Shown here in pieces: positions 54,383 through 63,019 of a stretch of DNA of 64,000 bases. The DNA lies in the NCBI RefSeq assembly GCF_017874715.1, contig NZ_JAGGLR010000026.1, forward strand, positions 62,001 through 126,000, written 5' to 3'. The notes beneath the pieces were generated by a model. That model was not told the origin of the DNA, ran no database searches, and saw only the letters and a list, made by a program, of their open reading frames with translations. Positions within the stretch are counted from its first letter, which is position 1; every line of letters starts with the position of its first letter. Position numbers and translations under genes: made by a program. The stretch is from Streptomyces iranensis (GTDB lineage Bacteria; Actinomycetota; Actinomycetes; Streptomycetales; Streptomycetaceae).

Positions 54383-55234
54383 ATGACCCGAAGTAAGCAG
54401 AGCAGATGGCAGATCACTGGCTGGGCCACCGGTCTGGCCGCGGCCCTGACCACCGCGATCGCCGGTGCCACCCCCGCCGCCTCGGCGGCGGCCCTGCCCG
54501 ACCCCCGCCCCCTGGGCGCCAAGGTCTTCAAGGGCTGGGCCCTCGACACCTGCCATGCGCCGTCCCTCGCCACCCTTCGCGCGTGGAACAGCTCCCGCTA
54601 CCGCGCCGTCGGCGTCTACTACGCGGGCCGCGGCCGGGCCTGCGCCAGCCAGCCCAACCTCACCGTCTCCTGGATGCGCGGCGTCAAGAGCATGAAGTGG
54701 CAGGTGCTGCCCATCTTCGTCGGATCCCAGTCGCCTTGTGTCCGCAACACCAACAAGAAGCACGTGCCCATCGGCGGCAAGCCGTTCTCCCAGGGGCAGG
54801 CGGAGGGCAAGGACGCGGTGGCGCGCGCCAAGGCGCTCTCCCTGAAGAAGCGCAGCGCGCTCTACCTCGACATGGAGGCGTACGACCTGAAGCGGACGAG
54901 CTGCGCCGCCAAGACGCTCTCCTTCATCCGCGGCTGGAACCGCGAGGTCCGCTCGCGCGGCTTCTTCCCCGGCTTTTACAGCAGCGCCGAGTCCGGGGTG
55001 CGCCATGTGGAGCAGGCCCGCCGGGCCGGGGTCCATGACCTGCCCTCCGTGATGTGGTTCGCGCGCTGGAACGGGAAGCCGTCGCTGTACGGGGAGTCGA
55101 CGCTGGCCAAGAGCGCGTGGAATCCGCACCGCCGGATCCACCAGTACCGGGGCAACGTCGATGTGACGCACGGCGGCCGGAAGCTGCGCATCGACCGCAA
55201 CAAGGTGGACGCACCGGTCGCGATCATCAAGTGA
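54383..55234 (+). CDS. Secreted DUF1906 (glycoside-hydrolase-like) protein
   Basis: 283 residues. Signal peptide (TGWATGLAAALTTAIAGATPAASA) and a DUF1906 TIM-barrel-like domain: GWALDTCHAPSLATLRAWNSSRYRAVGVYYAG, ALYLDMEAYD (acidic residues at the position of catalytic carboxylates), GFFPGFYSSAESG and WNPHRRIHQYRGNVD. Rv2525c-like members are cell-wall associated; an enzymatic activity has not been firmly shown. No clear ribosome site before the ATG. Monocistronic. Confidence 0.85.
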   Translation: MTRSKQSRWQITGWATGLAAALTTAIAGATPAASAAALPDPRPLGAKVFKGWALDTCHAPSLATLRAWNSSRYRAVGVYYAGRGRACASQPNLTVSWMRGVKSMKWQVLPIFVGSQSPCVRNTNKKHVPIGGKPFSQGQAEGKDAVARAKALSLKKRSALYLDMEAYDLKRTSCAAKTLSFIRGWNREVRSRGFFPGFYSSAESGVRHVEQARRAGVHDLPSVMWFARWNGKPSLYGESTLAKSAWNPHRRIHQYRGNVDVTHGGRKLRIDRNKVDAPVAIIK

Positions 55235-55378
55235 GCACCCGTGGGTCACCCTCGGGAAGAACCCTGACCGTCCGACCGCCTCCTCCCCCCGCAGGAGGTG
55301 GTGCCGGCACCACCCGTACAACCTGAGGCTGATTGCGCTTCGGCACTTATGGCCGATCCGCTCCGACCTGCTCGCTCC

Positions 55379-55384
55379 TAGCGT
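55379..55384 (+). promoter_or_regulatory. -10 box of a leaderless promoter
   Basis: TAGCGT ends six bases before ATG 55391 of the sigma-factor gene, same geometry as at 2939, 7378 and 19664. Confidence 0.4.
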
Positions 55385-55390
55385 TGAGCC

Positions 55391-55921
55391 ATGACCACGA
55401 CCGTGTGCACAGGCGTATCCGCCGCCGCGTTCCCGTCGTTCACCTCGTACGTACGGGCGCGGGGGCCTGTGCTGCTGCGCACCGCCCGCTCGCTGACCTC
55501 CAACGCGTGCGACGCCGAGGATCTGCTGCAGACCGCGCTGACCAAGACGTACCTGGCGTGGGAGCGCATCGAGGACCACAACGCGCTGGACGGCTATGTG
55601 CGGCGCGCCCTGGTCAACACCCGGACCTCGCAGTGGCGCAAGCGCAAGATCGACGAATTCGTCTGCGACGAGCTGCCCGAGCCCGAGACGGTGCCCGCGC
55701 CGGACCCCGCCGAACGGCAGGTGCTCCGCGACGCGCTGTGGCGGGCCGTACTGCGGCTGCCGGACCGTCAGCGGGCGATGGTCGTCCTCAGGTACTACGA
55801 GGATCTGAGCGAGGCGCAGACGGCGGAGGTGCTCGGGGTGTCCGTCGGCACCGTCAAGAGCGCGGTCTCGCGCGCCCTCGGCAAGCTCCGCGAGGACCCG
55901 GAACTCGGCCACGCGGCATGA
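55391..55921 (+). CDS. SigE-family RNA polymerase sigma factor
   Basis: 176 residues. Sigma-70 region 2 (LRTARSLTSNACDAEDLLQTALTKTYLAWERI) and region 4 (LPDRQRAMVVLRYYEDLSEAQTAEVLGVSVGTVKSAVSRALGKLR), the SigE subfamily abundant in Streptomyces. No anti-sigma gene is adjacent, which is common for this subfamily. It probably controls its own regulon; the upstream DUF1906 gene may or may not be a target. Confidence 0.9.
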   Translation: MTTTVCTGVSAAAFPSFTSYVRARGPVLLRTARSLTSNACDAEDLLQTALTKTYLAWERIEDHNALDGYVRRALVNTRTSQWRKRKIDEFVCDELPEPETVPAPDPAERQVLRDALWRAVLRLPDRQRAMVVLRYYEDLSEAQTAEVLGVSVGTVKSAVSRALGKLREDPELGHAA

Positions 55922-55974
55922 TCGCCTGATCGGCGCGATGGCGGCCGACGGGGGCTGACCGGCGAAACGACTGA

Positions 55975-56010
55975 GGATACGGCAGGGGATACGGCTGGGG
56001 ATACGGCAGG
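55975..56010. repeat. Three 12-bp tandem repeats
   Basis: GGATACGGCAGG, GGATACGGCTGG, GGATACGGCAGG in succession, between the sigma-factor and acyl-CoA synthetase genes. Confidence 0.85.
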
Positions 56011-56053
56011 GGGCGACGGGGGACCGACGGGGGACCGACGGGGTCCGGGGGTA

Positions 56054-56082
56054 GTGACATACCAGGTGGTCGGTTGCAGAAT
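56054..56082 (+). promoter_or_regulatory. Promoter of acyl-CoA synthetase gene
   Basis: GTGACA (56054) and CAGAAT (56077) at exactly 17 bases. The spacer holds ACCAGGTGGTCGGT, a possible regulator half-site. The mRNA would have a 39-base leader with GGAGG before GTG 56128. Confidence 0.5.
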
Positions 56083-56127
56083 CGGCGGAACCTCTACCCG
56101 CGCGAACCGGAACCCCTGGAGGCCCCG

Positions 56128-57783
56128 GTGCTCAGCACGATGCAGGACGTACCGCTGACCGTGACCCGCATCCTCGTGCACGGGACCCTCGTGCACGGCC
56201 GCACGGCCCATGTGACCACCTGGACCGGAGAGGGCGAGCCCCAGCGGCGCAGCTTCCACGAGGTGGGGGTGCGGTCGACCCAGTTGGCGAACGCGCTGCG
56301 CGATGAGCTCGGGGTCGAGCCGGGGCAGGCCGTGGCCACTCTGATGTGGAACAACTGCGAGCATCTGGAGGCGTATCTCGCGGTCCCCTCCATGGGCGCG
56401 GTACTGCACACCCTCAACCTCCGGCTGCCCGCCGATCAGCTCGGCTGGATCGTGAACCACGCCGCCGACCGCGTGATCATCGTCAACGGCTCCGTACTGC
56501 CGCTGCTCGCCCCGCTCCTCCCCACCCTCACCACCGTGAAGCACATCGTGGTCGCGGGCCCCGGCGACCGTTCCGTCCTGGACGGCTGCGCCGCCCGGGT
56601 CCATGAGTACGAGGAGCTGATCGAGGGGCGGCCGCAGCGTTACGCCTGGCCGGAGATCGACGAGCGCCAGGCCGCCGCGCTCTGCTACACCTCTGGGACG
56701 ACCGGACACCCCAAGGGCGTGGCCTACAGCCACCGCTCCATCTATCTGCACTCGATGCAGGTCAACACCGCCGAGTCGTTCGGGATGTCCGGGGGCGACA
56801 TCCTGCTGCCGGTGGTGCCCATGTTTCACGCCAACGCGTGGGGCACCCCGCACGCCGCCTTCATGGCGGGCGCCTCGATACTCATGCCCGACCGCTTCCT
56901 CCAGCCCGAACCGCTCGCCGAGATGATCGAACGCGAGCGTCCCACCATCGCCGCCGCCGTCCCCACCGTCTGGCAGGGGCTGCTCGCCGAGCTCGACGCG
57001 AGGCCGCGGGAGATGAGCTGTCTGCGGAGCGTCTTCATCGGCGGCGCGGCCTGCCCGCCCTCCCTGATGAAGGCGTACGGGGAGCGCCACGGCATCCACG
57101 TCGTCACCGCCTGGGGCATGACGGAGACCTCTCCGCTCGGCTCCGTGGCCCATCCGCCGGGCGGTCTCCCGGCGGAGGACGCCTGGCCGTACCGGCTGAC
57201 GCAGGGCCGCTTCCCGTCGTCCGTCGAGTGCCGGTTGATCTCGGCGGACGGCGAACTCGTGCCGTGGGACGGGAAGACGCCGGGTGAGCTGGAGGTACGC
57301 GGTCCGTGGATCGCGGGCGCGTACTACGGAGGGGCGGACGGCGAGCCGTTCCGCCCCGAGGACAAGTTCACCGAGGACGGCTGGCTGAAGACCGGCGACG
57401 TCGGCACCATCAGCCCAGACTGCTATCTGACGCTGACGGACCGGGCCAAGGACGTCATCAAGTCCGGCGGTGAGTGGATCTCCTCGGTCGAGCTGGAGAA
57501 CCAGCTGATGGGCCATCCGGAGGTCGCCGAGGCGGCGGTGGTGGCCGTGCCGGACGAGAAGTGGGGCGAGCGACCGCTGGCCACGGTGGTCCTGACGGAC
57601 GGCGCCACGATCGGCTACGAGGGCCTGCGGGCCTTCCTCGCCGAACGGGTCGCGCGCTGGCAGCTGCCGGAGCACTGGGCGGTGATTCCGGCGGTGCCGA
57701 AGACGAGCGTGGGGAAGTTCGACAAGAAGGTCATCCGAAAGCAGTACGCGGACGGGGTGCTGGACGTGACCACGCTGGGCTGA
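56128..57783 (+). CDS. Acyl-CoA synthetase (AMP-forming, FadD type)
   Basis: 551 residues from GTG 56128 (GGAGG five bases upstream). ANL superfamily: AMP-binding motif CYTSGTTGHPKGVAYSHRS, TAWGMTETSPLG, DGWLKTGDVG (hinge region), DRAKDVIKSGGEWISSVELEN and the C-terminal catalytic Lys in PKTSVGKFDKKVI. It activates a medium- or long-chain fatty acid to its CoA ester in the cytoplasm. It may feed the nearby MaoC/Ltp2-like operon, although three unrelated genes lie between. Confidence 0.92.
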   Translation: MLSTMQDVPLTVTRILVHGTLVHGRTAHVTTWTGEGEPQRRSFHEVGVRSTQLANALRDELGVEPGQAVATLMWNNCEHLEAYLAVPSMGAVLHTLNLRLPADQLGWIVNHAADRVIIVNGSVLPLLAPLLPTLTTVKHIVVAGPGDRSVLDGCAARVHEYEELIEGRPQRYAWPEIDERQAAALCYTSGTTGHPKGVAYSHRSIYLHSMQVNTAESFGMSGGDILLPVVPMFHANAWGTPHAAFMAGASILMPDRFLQPEPLAEMIERERPTIAAAVPTVWQGLLAELDARPREMSCLRSVFIGGAACPPSLMKAYGERHGIHVVTAWGMTETSPLGSVAHPPGGLPAEDAWPYRLTQGRFPSSVECRLISADGELVPWDGKTPGELEVRGPWIAGAYYGGADGEPFRPEDKFTEDGWLKTGDVGTISPDCYLTLTDRAKDVIKSGGEWISSVELENQLMGHPEVAEAAVVAVPDEKWGERPLATVVLTDGATIGYEGLRAFLAERVARWQLPEHWAVIPAVPKTSVGKFDKKVIRKQYADGVLDVTTLG

Positions 57784-57834
57784 GGAACACGACCACGCTG
57801 GGCTGAGGGACGCGATCGCGCTGGGCTGAGGAAC
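57768..57834. repeat. 23-bp period tandem repeats over a stop codon
   Basis: GACCACGCTGGGCTGAGGAAC and two variants at 57768, 57791 and 57814. The first includes the synthetase stop codon TGA, and each later copy carries the same in-line TGA. Confidence 0.85.
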
Positions 57835-58012
57835 GCCTGGTTCCGGGGGCGCGGGTCACCTGTACATCACCAGCACATGCAAGAAGGCCAAGCAGGTGAA
57901 GGTGATCCTCGACCCGCAGACCGACTTCGAGTGCCAGAAGATCAGCACGGGCCACAGGGAGCACTACCGGTGGAACTGGCCCGCCAAGGTCAACCAGGTG
58001 AAGGGCTGCTGA
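57830..58012 (+). pseudogene. 3' fragment of a small secreted-protein gene
   Basis: The frame 57830-58012 lacks a start but encodes a protein-like end: HLYITSTCKKAKQVKVILDP, then TDFECQKISTGHREHYRW and VNQVKGC stop, with three Cys. This looks like the C-terminal half of a short extracellular protein whose 5' half was lost, apparently at the 23-bp repeat boundary. Confidence 0.5.
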
Positions 58013-58105
58013 CGAGCTGATACCTGGAGTGCCCATCGCCGACGAGCCCCGGGGCCGGAAGAGGCCCCGGGGCTCGGCCGACGCCCGCAAGGGCGGCCGC
58101 GGGCG

Positions 58106-61100
58106 TCAGTTCGTGCCGATCTTGGCCAACAGCTCCACGATCCGCGACTGCACCTCCGCGCTCGTCGAACGCTCCGCGAGGAACAGCACCGTCTCGCCCG
58201 AGGCAAGCCGGGACAAGTTCGCCGGGTCGATGTCCGCGGAGGTGTAGACGACCAGCGGGGTGCGGTTGAGCAGTCCGTTGCCGCGCAGCCAGTCGACGAT
58301 CCCGGCCCGGCGACGGCGTACCTGCATCAGGTCCATCACCACCAGGTTCGGCCGCATCTGGGCCGCGAGCGAGACCGCGTCCGCGTCCGTCGCCGCGCGG
58401 GCGACCTGCATGCCGCGCCGCTCGAGCGTCGCCGTCAGCGCCATCGCGATCGGCTCGTGCTCCTCGATCAGCAGCACGCGCGACGGATGCTGCTCGCTGT
58501 CGCGCGGCGCGAGCGCCTTGAGCAGGACGGCCGGGTCGGCGCCGTACGCCGCCTCGCGGGTCGCCTGGCCGAGCCCCGCGGTCACCAGCACCGGCACCTC
58601 GGCCGCGACCGCCGCCGTACGCAGCGACTGCAGCGCGGTCCGGGTGATCGGCCCGGTCAGCGGGTCGACGAACAGCGCCGCCGGGTACGCGGCGATCTGC
58701 GCGTCCACCTCCTCACGGGAGTTCACGATCACCGGACGGTAGCCGCGGTCGCTCAGCGCCTGCTGGGTGGACATGTCCGGCGCGGGCCACACCAGGAGGC
58801 GGCGCGGGTTGTCCAGCGGCTCCGGCGGCAGTTCGTCGTCGGGCGGCGGGGTGCGGTCGTCGACGATTTCGACGGCGCCGTTGGGCCCGTCGAGCGGCTC
58901 CGGCCCCTCGGCGCCCTCGTCCGGCGCGCCGATGGCGAACGTACGGCCGGAGCCCTGCGACGGGCCCACCGCACGCTGCGGCTGCGCCCCCGGCCCGGAC
59001 TGGGGGCGGGGCTGCGCGCCGGTCTGCGGTCCGGTGTGCGGTCCGGTGTGCGGCTGCGGTCCGGTGTGGGGCTGCTGGCCGCCGTGCGTGGGCTGCCCGG
59101 TGTGGGGCTGCGGTCCGGTGTGCGGATGCGCCCGGTTGCCGGCCGGCTGCAGCTCTGCCGAGGCGCCCTGGTCCGTCATCTCGGGCCGCGCGGCCAGCTT
59201 GCGCCGCCTGCCGCCCCCCGTACTCGTGCCTCCGGAGGGCGTCTGCGGCTGACCCTGCGGCGGGCGTCCCTGCGGCTGGCCTTGTGCGGGCCGGCCCTGG
59301 GGCTGCTCCCCCACCTGCTGGGCGAACGGCACCCCCTGGCCCAGAGTGCGCACGCTGATCGCGCGGCCCTGGGTGGTGTCGGCGCTCGGCGGGGCCTCGG
59401 CGGGCAGCGGCTGCGGACGCGGCTGCGCGGGCGCGTCCGGCCACTGCGCAGGGGGCTGCGCCGGCTGCTGGGCCGACTGCTGGGCCGGTGGGCGCCCGCT
59501 GGTCTCCGCGGGCTGCGGACCAGTCTGGGCCTGGGGCTGCTCCGGCGCCTCGCCCAGTGCGCGGCGGGCGCGGCGCCGTCCGGTGGGCGGGACCTCCTGC
59601 GGCTGGCCGCCGTTCGTGTCCTGGCTCCAGTTGGACTGCTGGTCCTCGGGGGTGCGGGCGGCGGGGAGCGCGGGCAGGCCCGACGCGGCGGGCTGAGGGC
59701 CTTGGGCCTGTGGCTGGGGCCGACGCGGGTCCTGGCCCTGCCCCTGCGCGGGGTCGGACGGCCAGCCACCGGGCCGCGCCGCGCCGTTGGGCGGTACGGG
59801 CTCACCTCGTACGGCCAGCCCCCCGCCCTGCGGCGGCTGGGGCGCGCCGCCCCGCGCCTCGCGGGGCCCGTGCTGTGCGGGGACGAGCCCGGCCGGGCCG
59901 AGCTCGGGCGGGCCGAGCTCGGGAGGCAGTGCGCCGGGCTGCGCCCGGTCGGCGGCGGCCGGGGGCAGCGCGAAGGGGGAGCGGACGAGGCCGGGATCCG
60001 CCGCGGGCTGCGGCTGCGGCTGGGACTGAGACTGGGACTGGGACTCGGACTCGGACTGGGACTGCTGAGGTTGCGGTTGCGGCCGGCCAGGGGACTGTGC
60101 CTGCGCCTGGTCGGGCGTCGGCTGCTCCGGCGCCTCGCCCAGTGCGCGGCGGGCGCGGCGCCGTCCGGTGGGCGGGACCTCCTGCGGCTGGCCGCCGCTT
60201 GTGTCCTGGCTCCAGTTGGGCTGCTGCTCCTCGGGGGTGCGGGCGGCGGGCAGCGCGGGCAGGCCCGACGCGGCCGGCTGGGCGGGCTGCTGGGGCGTGT
60301 CGGAGGAGGCCGCGGGCAGGGCGAGGGCAGGTCGGCCGCCCGCGCCTTGCGCGGGGGCGGGGGCACCGGCGGCCTGAGGCCCGCCCTGCTCCTGCGCCGG
60401 GGCGCCGCGCCGGGCGCGGCGGCCCTGGGGCTGCTGCTGGGCGGGAATGCCCTGAGGCGGCACAACGCCCATGGCGGCGGGGCCCGTCGGCTGCGGACCG
60501 GCCGCTTCCGGTGCGCCGCCACGAGCGTGGCGATGGCTGCCGGTCGCGGCTCCCTCGGCGTTCTGGCCGGGGTTGGCGGCCGCGGCCGCCGCCGGGTCCT
60601 CGTCGGGGTGGGGGCGCGCCCTGCGCCGTCCGGTGGGCCGTGGCGCGTTCGCGGGCTCGGCCGCGTTCTGCTGCTGGGCCGCGGCGTCCTCGCCGACGAC
60701 CGCGGGCAGCGCGGCGGGCGCGGGCGCGCCAGGGGCCGCCCCCGGGGCGCCCTGCTGAGCGGCGGTGCGCGGGTCGACCCTACGGGGGTCGTCCGTACGG
60801 GGATCGGCTGTACGCGGGTCGGCTGTACGCGGGTCGGCCTTACGGAGGCTGGGCGGAGGCGTACCGCCCTGTGTGCCGTCGCCGTGCGTGCCGCCGCCCT
60901 GCGTGCCGTTCCCCTGTGTGCCGCCGCCGCTGGTGTCGCCCGGTGCGTCGCCGGGGCCCGCCCCGTGCCGGGCGCGGCGTCCGGTCGGGGTCTGGCCGGG
61001 GGCGTTGCCGCCCGCCGTGCCCACACCCGTACCCGTACCGGCACCCGTACCGGCCCCCGTGCCCGAGGTGCCCTGTCCCTGCGTGCCGCCGCTCTGTCCG

Positions 61101-62806
61101 GCGGCGCCACCGTCCATGCGCTCCTGCTCGGCGGCGGCCGCTGCCGAGATCGGCACCTCCAGGACATAGGCGTGCCCGCCCATGCCCGGCATCTCATGGG
61201 TCTGGAGCACGCCCCCGTGCAGGCGCACGATCCCGCGCACGATCGGCTCGTGCACCGGGTCGCCGCCCGCGTACGGCCCGCGGACCTCGATTCGTACGAC
61301 GTCGCCGCGCTGCGCCGCCGCGACCACGATCGTGGAGTCGCTCGCCGCGACGCCCGAGGCGGCGTTGCCGGTGGAGTCGACTCCGGCCACGTCCGCGATC
61401 AGATGGGCGAGCGCCTGGGCCAGCCGCTCCGCGTCCACCTCGGCGTCGATCGGCGGAGCGTGCACGGCGAACTGCGCGCGCCCCGGCCCGATCAGCTCGA
61501 CCGCGCCCTCGACACCTGCCGATACGACCTCGTCCATCGAGACCGTACGGCGGGCCAGCTCCTCGCCGTTCGAGTCGAGCCGCTGATAGCTCAGGACGTT
61601 GTCGACGAGCGTGGTCATCCGGGTGTAGCCGGCGGCGAGGTGGTGCAGGATCTGGTTGGCCTCGGGCCACAGCTGCCCGGCCGGGTCGTCGGCGAGCACG
61701 CCGAGCTCATGGCGCAGCTGCAGCAGCGGTCCGCGCAGGGACTGGTCCAGCACGGCGAGCAGCTGGCTGTTCCGGGCGGTGGCGGACTCCAGCTGTGCCG
61801 CGTACCGCGCGCGCTCCTCGGTGAGCTGCGTCCGCAGCTCCTCCAGGGCCTTCGTGTGCTGGGTGGTGAGCCCCTCCAGCTCCTCGGCGTGCTGGGTGGT
61901 GAGGCTCTCGACCTTCTCCGTGTGCCGGGTGGTGAGGCTCTCGACCTCCTCCGTGTGCCGGGAGGTGAGGCTCTCGACCTCCTCGGCGTGCTTGGCCGCC
62001 ATGGCCTTCTCGGCCCGCCGGTCGGTGAAGGTCAGCACGGCGCCCACGAGTTGGTCGCCGTCGCGGACGGGCGCGGTGGTCAGATCGACCGGGACCTGGC
62101 TTCCGTCCTTCGCCCACAGCACCTGGCCGCGCACCCGGTGTTTGCGGCCGGAGCGCAGGGTGTCGGCGAGGGGCGATTCCTCGTAGGGGAAGGGGGAACC
62201 GTCCGGGTGCGAGTGGTGTACAAGAGAGTGAAGCTCCTGACCGCCCATGTCGCTGGCCCGGTAGCCGAGGATCTGCGCGGCGGACGGGTTGACGAGGACC
62301 ACCTTGCCCTCGGTGTCCACGCCGACCACGCCTTCCGCCGCCGCGCGCAGGATCATCTCGGTCTGGCGCTGCTGACGGGCGAGTTCGGCCTCGGTGTCGA
62401 GCGTCCCGGTCAGGTCGCGCACGATGAGCATCAGCAGCTCATCGCCGGTGTAGCTGTACTGATCGGCGTAAGGAGTCCGCCCGTCCTCCAGATTCGCGCT
62501 GGTCACCTCGACGGGGAACTGCGCCCCGTCGGTGCGCCGGGCCATCATCCGGGTCGGCTTGCTGCCGTCCCCCTGCGTCTCGTCGGGGCGCCGCATCGAC
62601 CCGGGAATGCGATTGGGATCGAAGGAGGGGAGCAGATCGAGCAGACCACGGCCGACCAGGGCGGTGCCCGGAGCCTCGAAGGACTCCAGCGCGTGGTGGT
62701 TGGCGTTGACGATCGTGCCGTTGCAGTTGACCAGCAACAGCGCGTCCGGGAGGGCGTCGAGTATCGCCGCGAGGCGAGCAGCGCCTCGGGATGGCCTGCT
62801 GCTCAC
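58106..62806 (-). CDS. PAS / degenerate histidine kinase / tandem receiver protein
   Basis: 1566 residues from GTG 62806 (GGAGG upstream). Order: PAS1 (about 10-135), PAS2 (about 150-265), a coiled coil of ten-residue HTEEVESLTT repeats, a DHp-like segment with LLAVLDQSLRGPLLQLRHELG where the phosphoacceptor His of SHELRTPL is Gln, a poorly conserved HATPase without the N-box Asn, about 750 residues of Pro/Gln/Gly-rich disorder, and two C-terminal receiver domains (LFVDPLTGP; LVVMDLMQV with VYTSAD). The disordered part repeats TGRRRAR-type basic motifs. Soluble. Probably a signalling scaffold, not an active kinase. No partner adjacent. Confidence 0.82.
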   Translation of the reverse strand: MSSRPSRGAARLAAILDALPDALLLVNCNGTIVNANHHALESFEAPGTALVGRGLLDLLPSFDPNRIPGSMRRPDETQGDGSKPTRMMARRTDGAQFPVEVTSANLEDGRTPYADQYSYTGDELLMLIVRDLTGTLDTEAELARQQRQTEMILRAAAEGVVGVDTEGKVVLVNPSAAQILGYRASDMGGQELHSLVHHSHPDGSPFPYEESPLADTLRSGRKHRVRGQVLWAKDGSQVPVDLTTAPVRDGDQLVGAVLTFTDRRAEKAMAAKHAEEVESLTSRHTEEVESLTTRHTEKVESLTTQHAEELEGLTTQHTKALEELRTQLTEERARYAAQLESATARNSQLLAVLDQSLRGPLLQLRHELGVLADDPAGQLWPEANQILHHLAAGYTRMTTLVDNVLSYQRLDSNGEELARRTVSMDEVVSAGVEGAVELIGPGRAQFAVHAPPIDAEVDAERLAQALAHLIADVAGVDSTGNAASGVAASDSTIVVAAAQRGDVVRIEVRGPYAGGDPVHEPIVRGIVRLHGGVLQTHEMPGMGGHAYVLEVPISAAAAAEQERMDGGAAGQSGGTQGQGTSGTGAGTGAGTGTGVGTAGGNAPGQTPTGRRARHGAGPGDAPGDTSGGGTQGNGTQGGGTHGDGTQGGTPPPSLRKADPRTADPRTADPRTDDPRRVDPRTAAQQGAPGAAPGAPAPAALPAVVGEDAAAQQQNAAEPANAPRPTGRRRARPHPDEDPAAAAAANPGQNAEGAATGSHRHARGGAPEAAGPQPTGPAAMGVVPPQGIPAQQQPQGRRARRGAPAQEQGGPQAAGAPAPAQGAGGRPALALPAASSDTPQQPAQPAASGLPALPAARTPEEQQPNWSQDTSGGQPQEVPPTGRRRARRALGEAPEQPTPDQAQAQSPGRPQPQPQQSQSESESQSQSQSQPQPQPAADPGLVRSPFALPPAAADRAQPGALPPELGPPELGPAGLVPAQHGPREARGGAPQPPQGGGLAVRGEPVPPNGAARPGGWPSDPAQGQGQDPRRPQPQAQGPQPAASGLPALPAARTPEDQQSNWSQDTNGGQPQEVPPTGRRRARRALGEAPEQPQAQTGPQPAETSGRPPAQQSAQQPAQPPAQWPDAPAQPRPQPLPAEAPPSADTTQGRAISVRTLGQGVPFAQQVGEQPQGRPAQGQPQGRPPQGQPQTPSGGTSTGGGRRRKLAARPEMTDQGASAELQPAGNRAHPHTGPQPHTGQPTHGGQQPHTGPQPHTGPHTGPQTGAQPRPQSGPGAQPQRAVGPSQGSGRTFAIGAPDEGAEGPEPLDGPNGAVEIVDDRTPPPDDELPPEPLDNPRRLLVWPAPDMSTQQALSDRGYRPVIVNSREEVDAQIAAYPAALFVDPLTGPITRTALQSLRTAAVAAEVPVLVTAGLGQATREAAYGADPAVLLKALAPRDSEQHPSRVLLIEEHEPIAMALTATLERRGMQVARAATDADAVSLAAQMRPNLVVMDLMQVRRRRAGIVDWLRGNGLLNRTPLVVYTSADIDPANLSRLASGETVLFLAERSTSAEVQSRIVELLAKIGTN
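59535..60279. repeat. 160-bp direct repeat inside the PAS/receiver gene
   Basis: 59535-59694 and 60120-60279 are nearly identical (offset 585 bases). Each encodes the block with ALPAARTPE, NWSQDT and PPTGRRRARRALGEAPEQP. The offset and unit keep the frame, so this is a recent in-frame duplication. Confidence 0.88.
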
Positions 62807-63019
62807 GACGACGCTTCCTCCCTGACTACCGCACCTTGCTGACACCCGCGGTCATTCTGCCGTCCCATCTGCGGAGTGTCTCTAGGGGAGTCTACGGGCA
62901 CCAGCGCCGGACGCGACGGCGGATGAGAGGGAGGTCGCAGCGCGACGTACGCGTCTCGACGCACGCCCGGACAAACTTCACCGAGCTCTTCTCCTCTCAC
63001 TCCCGGCCCAATCCCCAGG

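Noticed and set aside
58457..62842. 1461-codon plus-strand open frame opposite the PAS/receiver gene
   Set aside because: Antisense shadow; composition is Leu/Arg/Gly low complexity with no domain, while the minus strand has PAS and receiver motifs.
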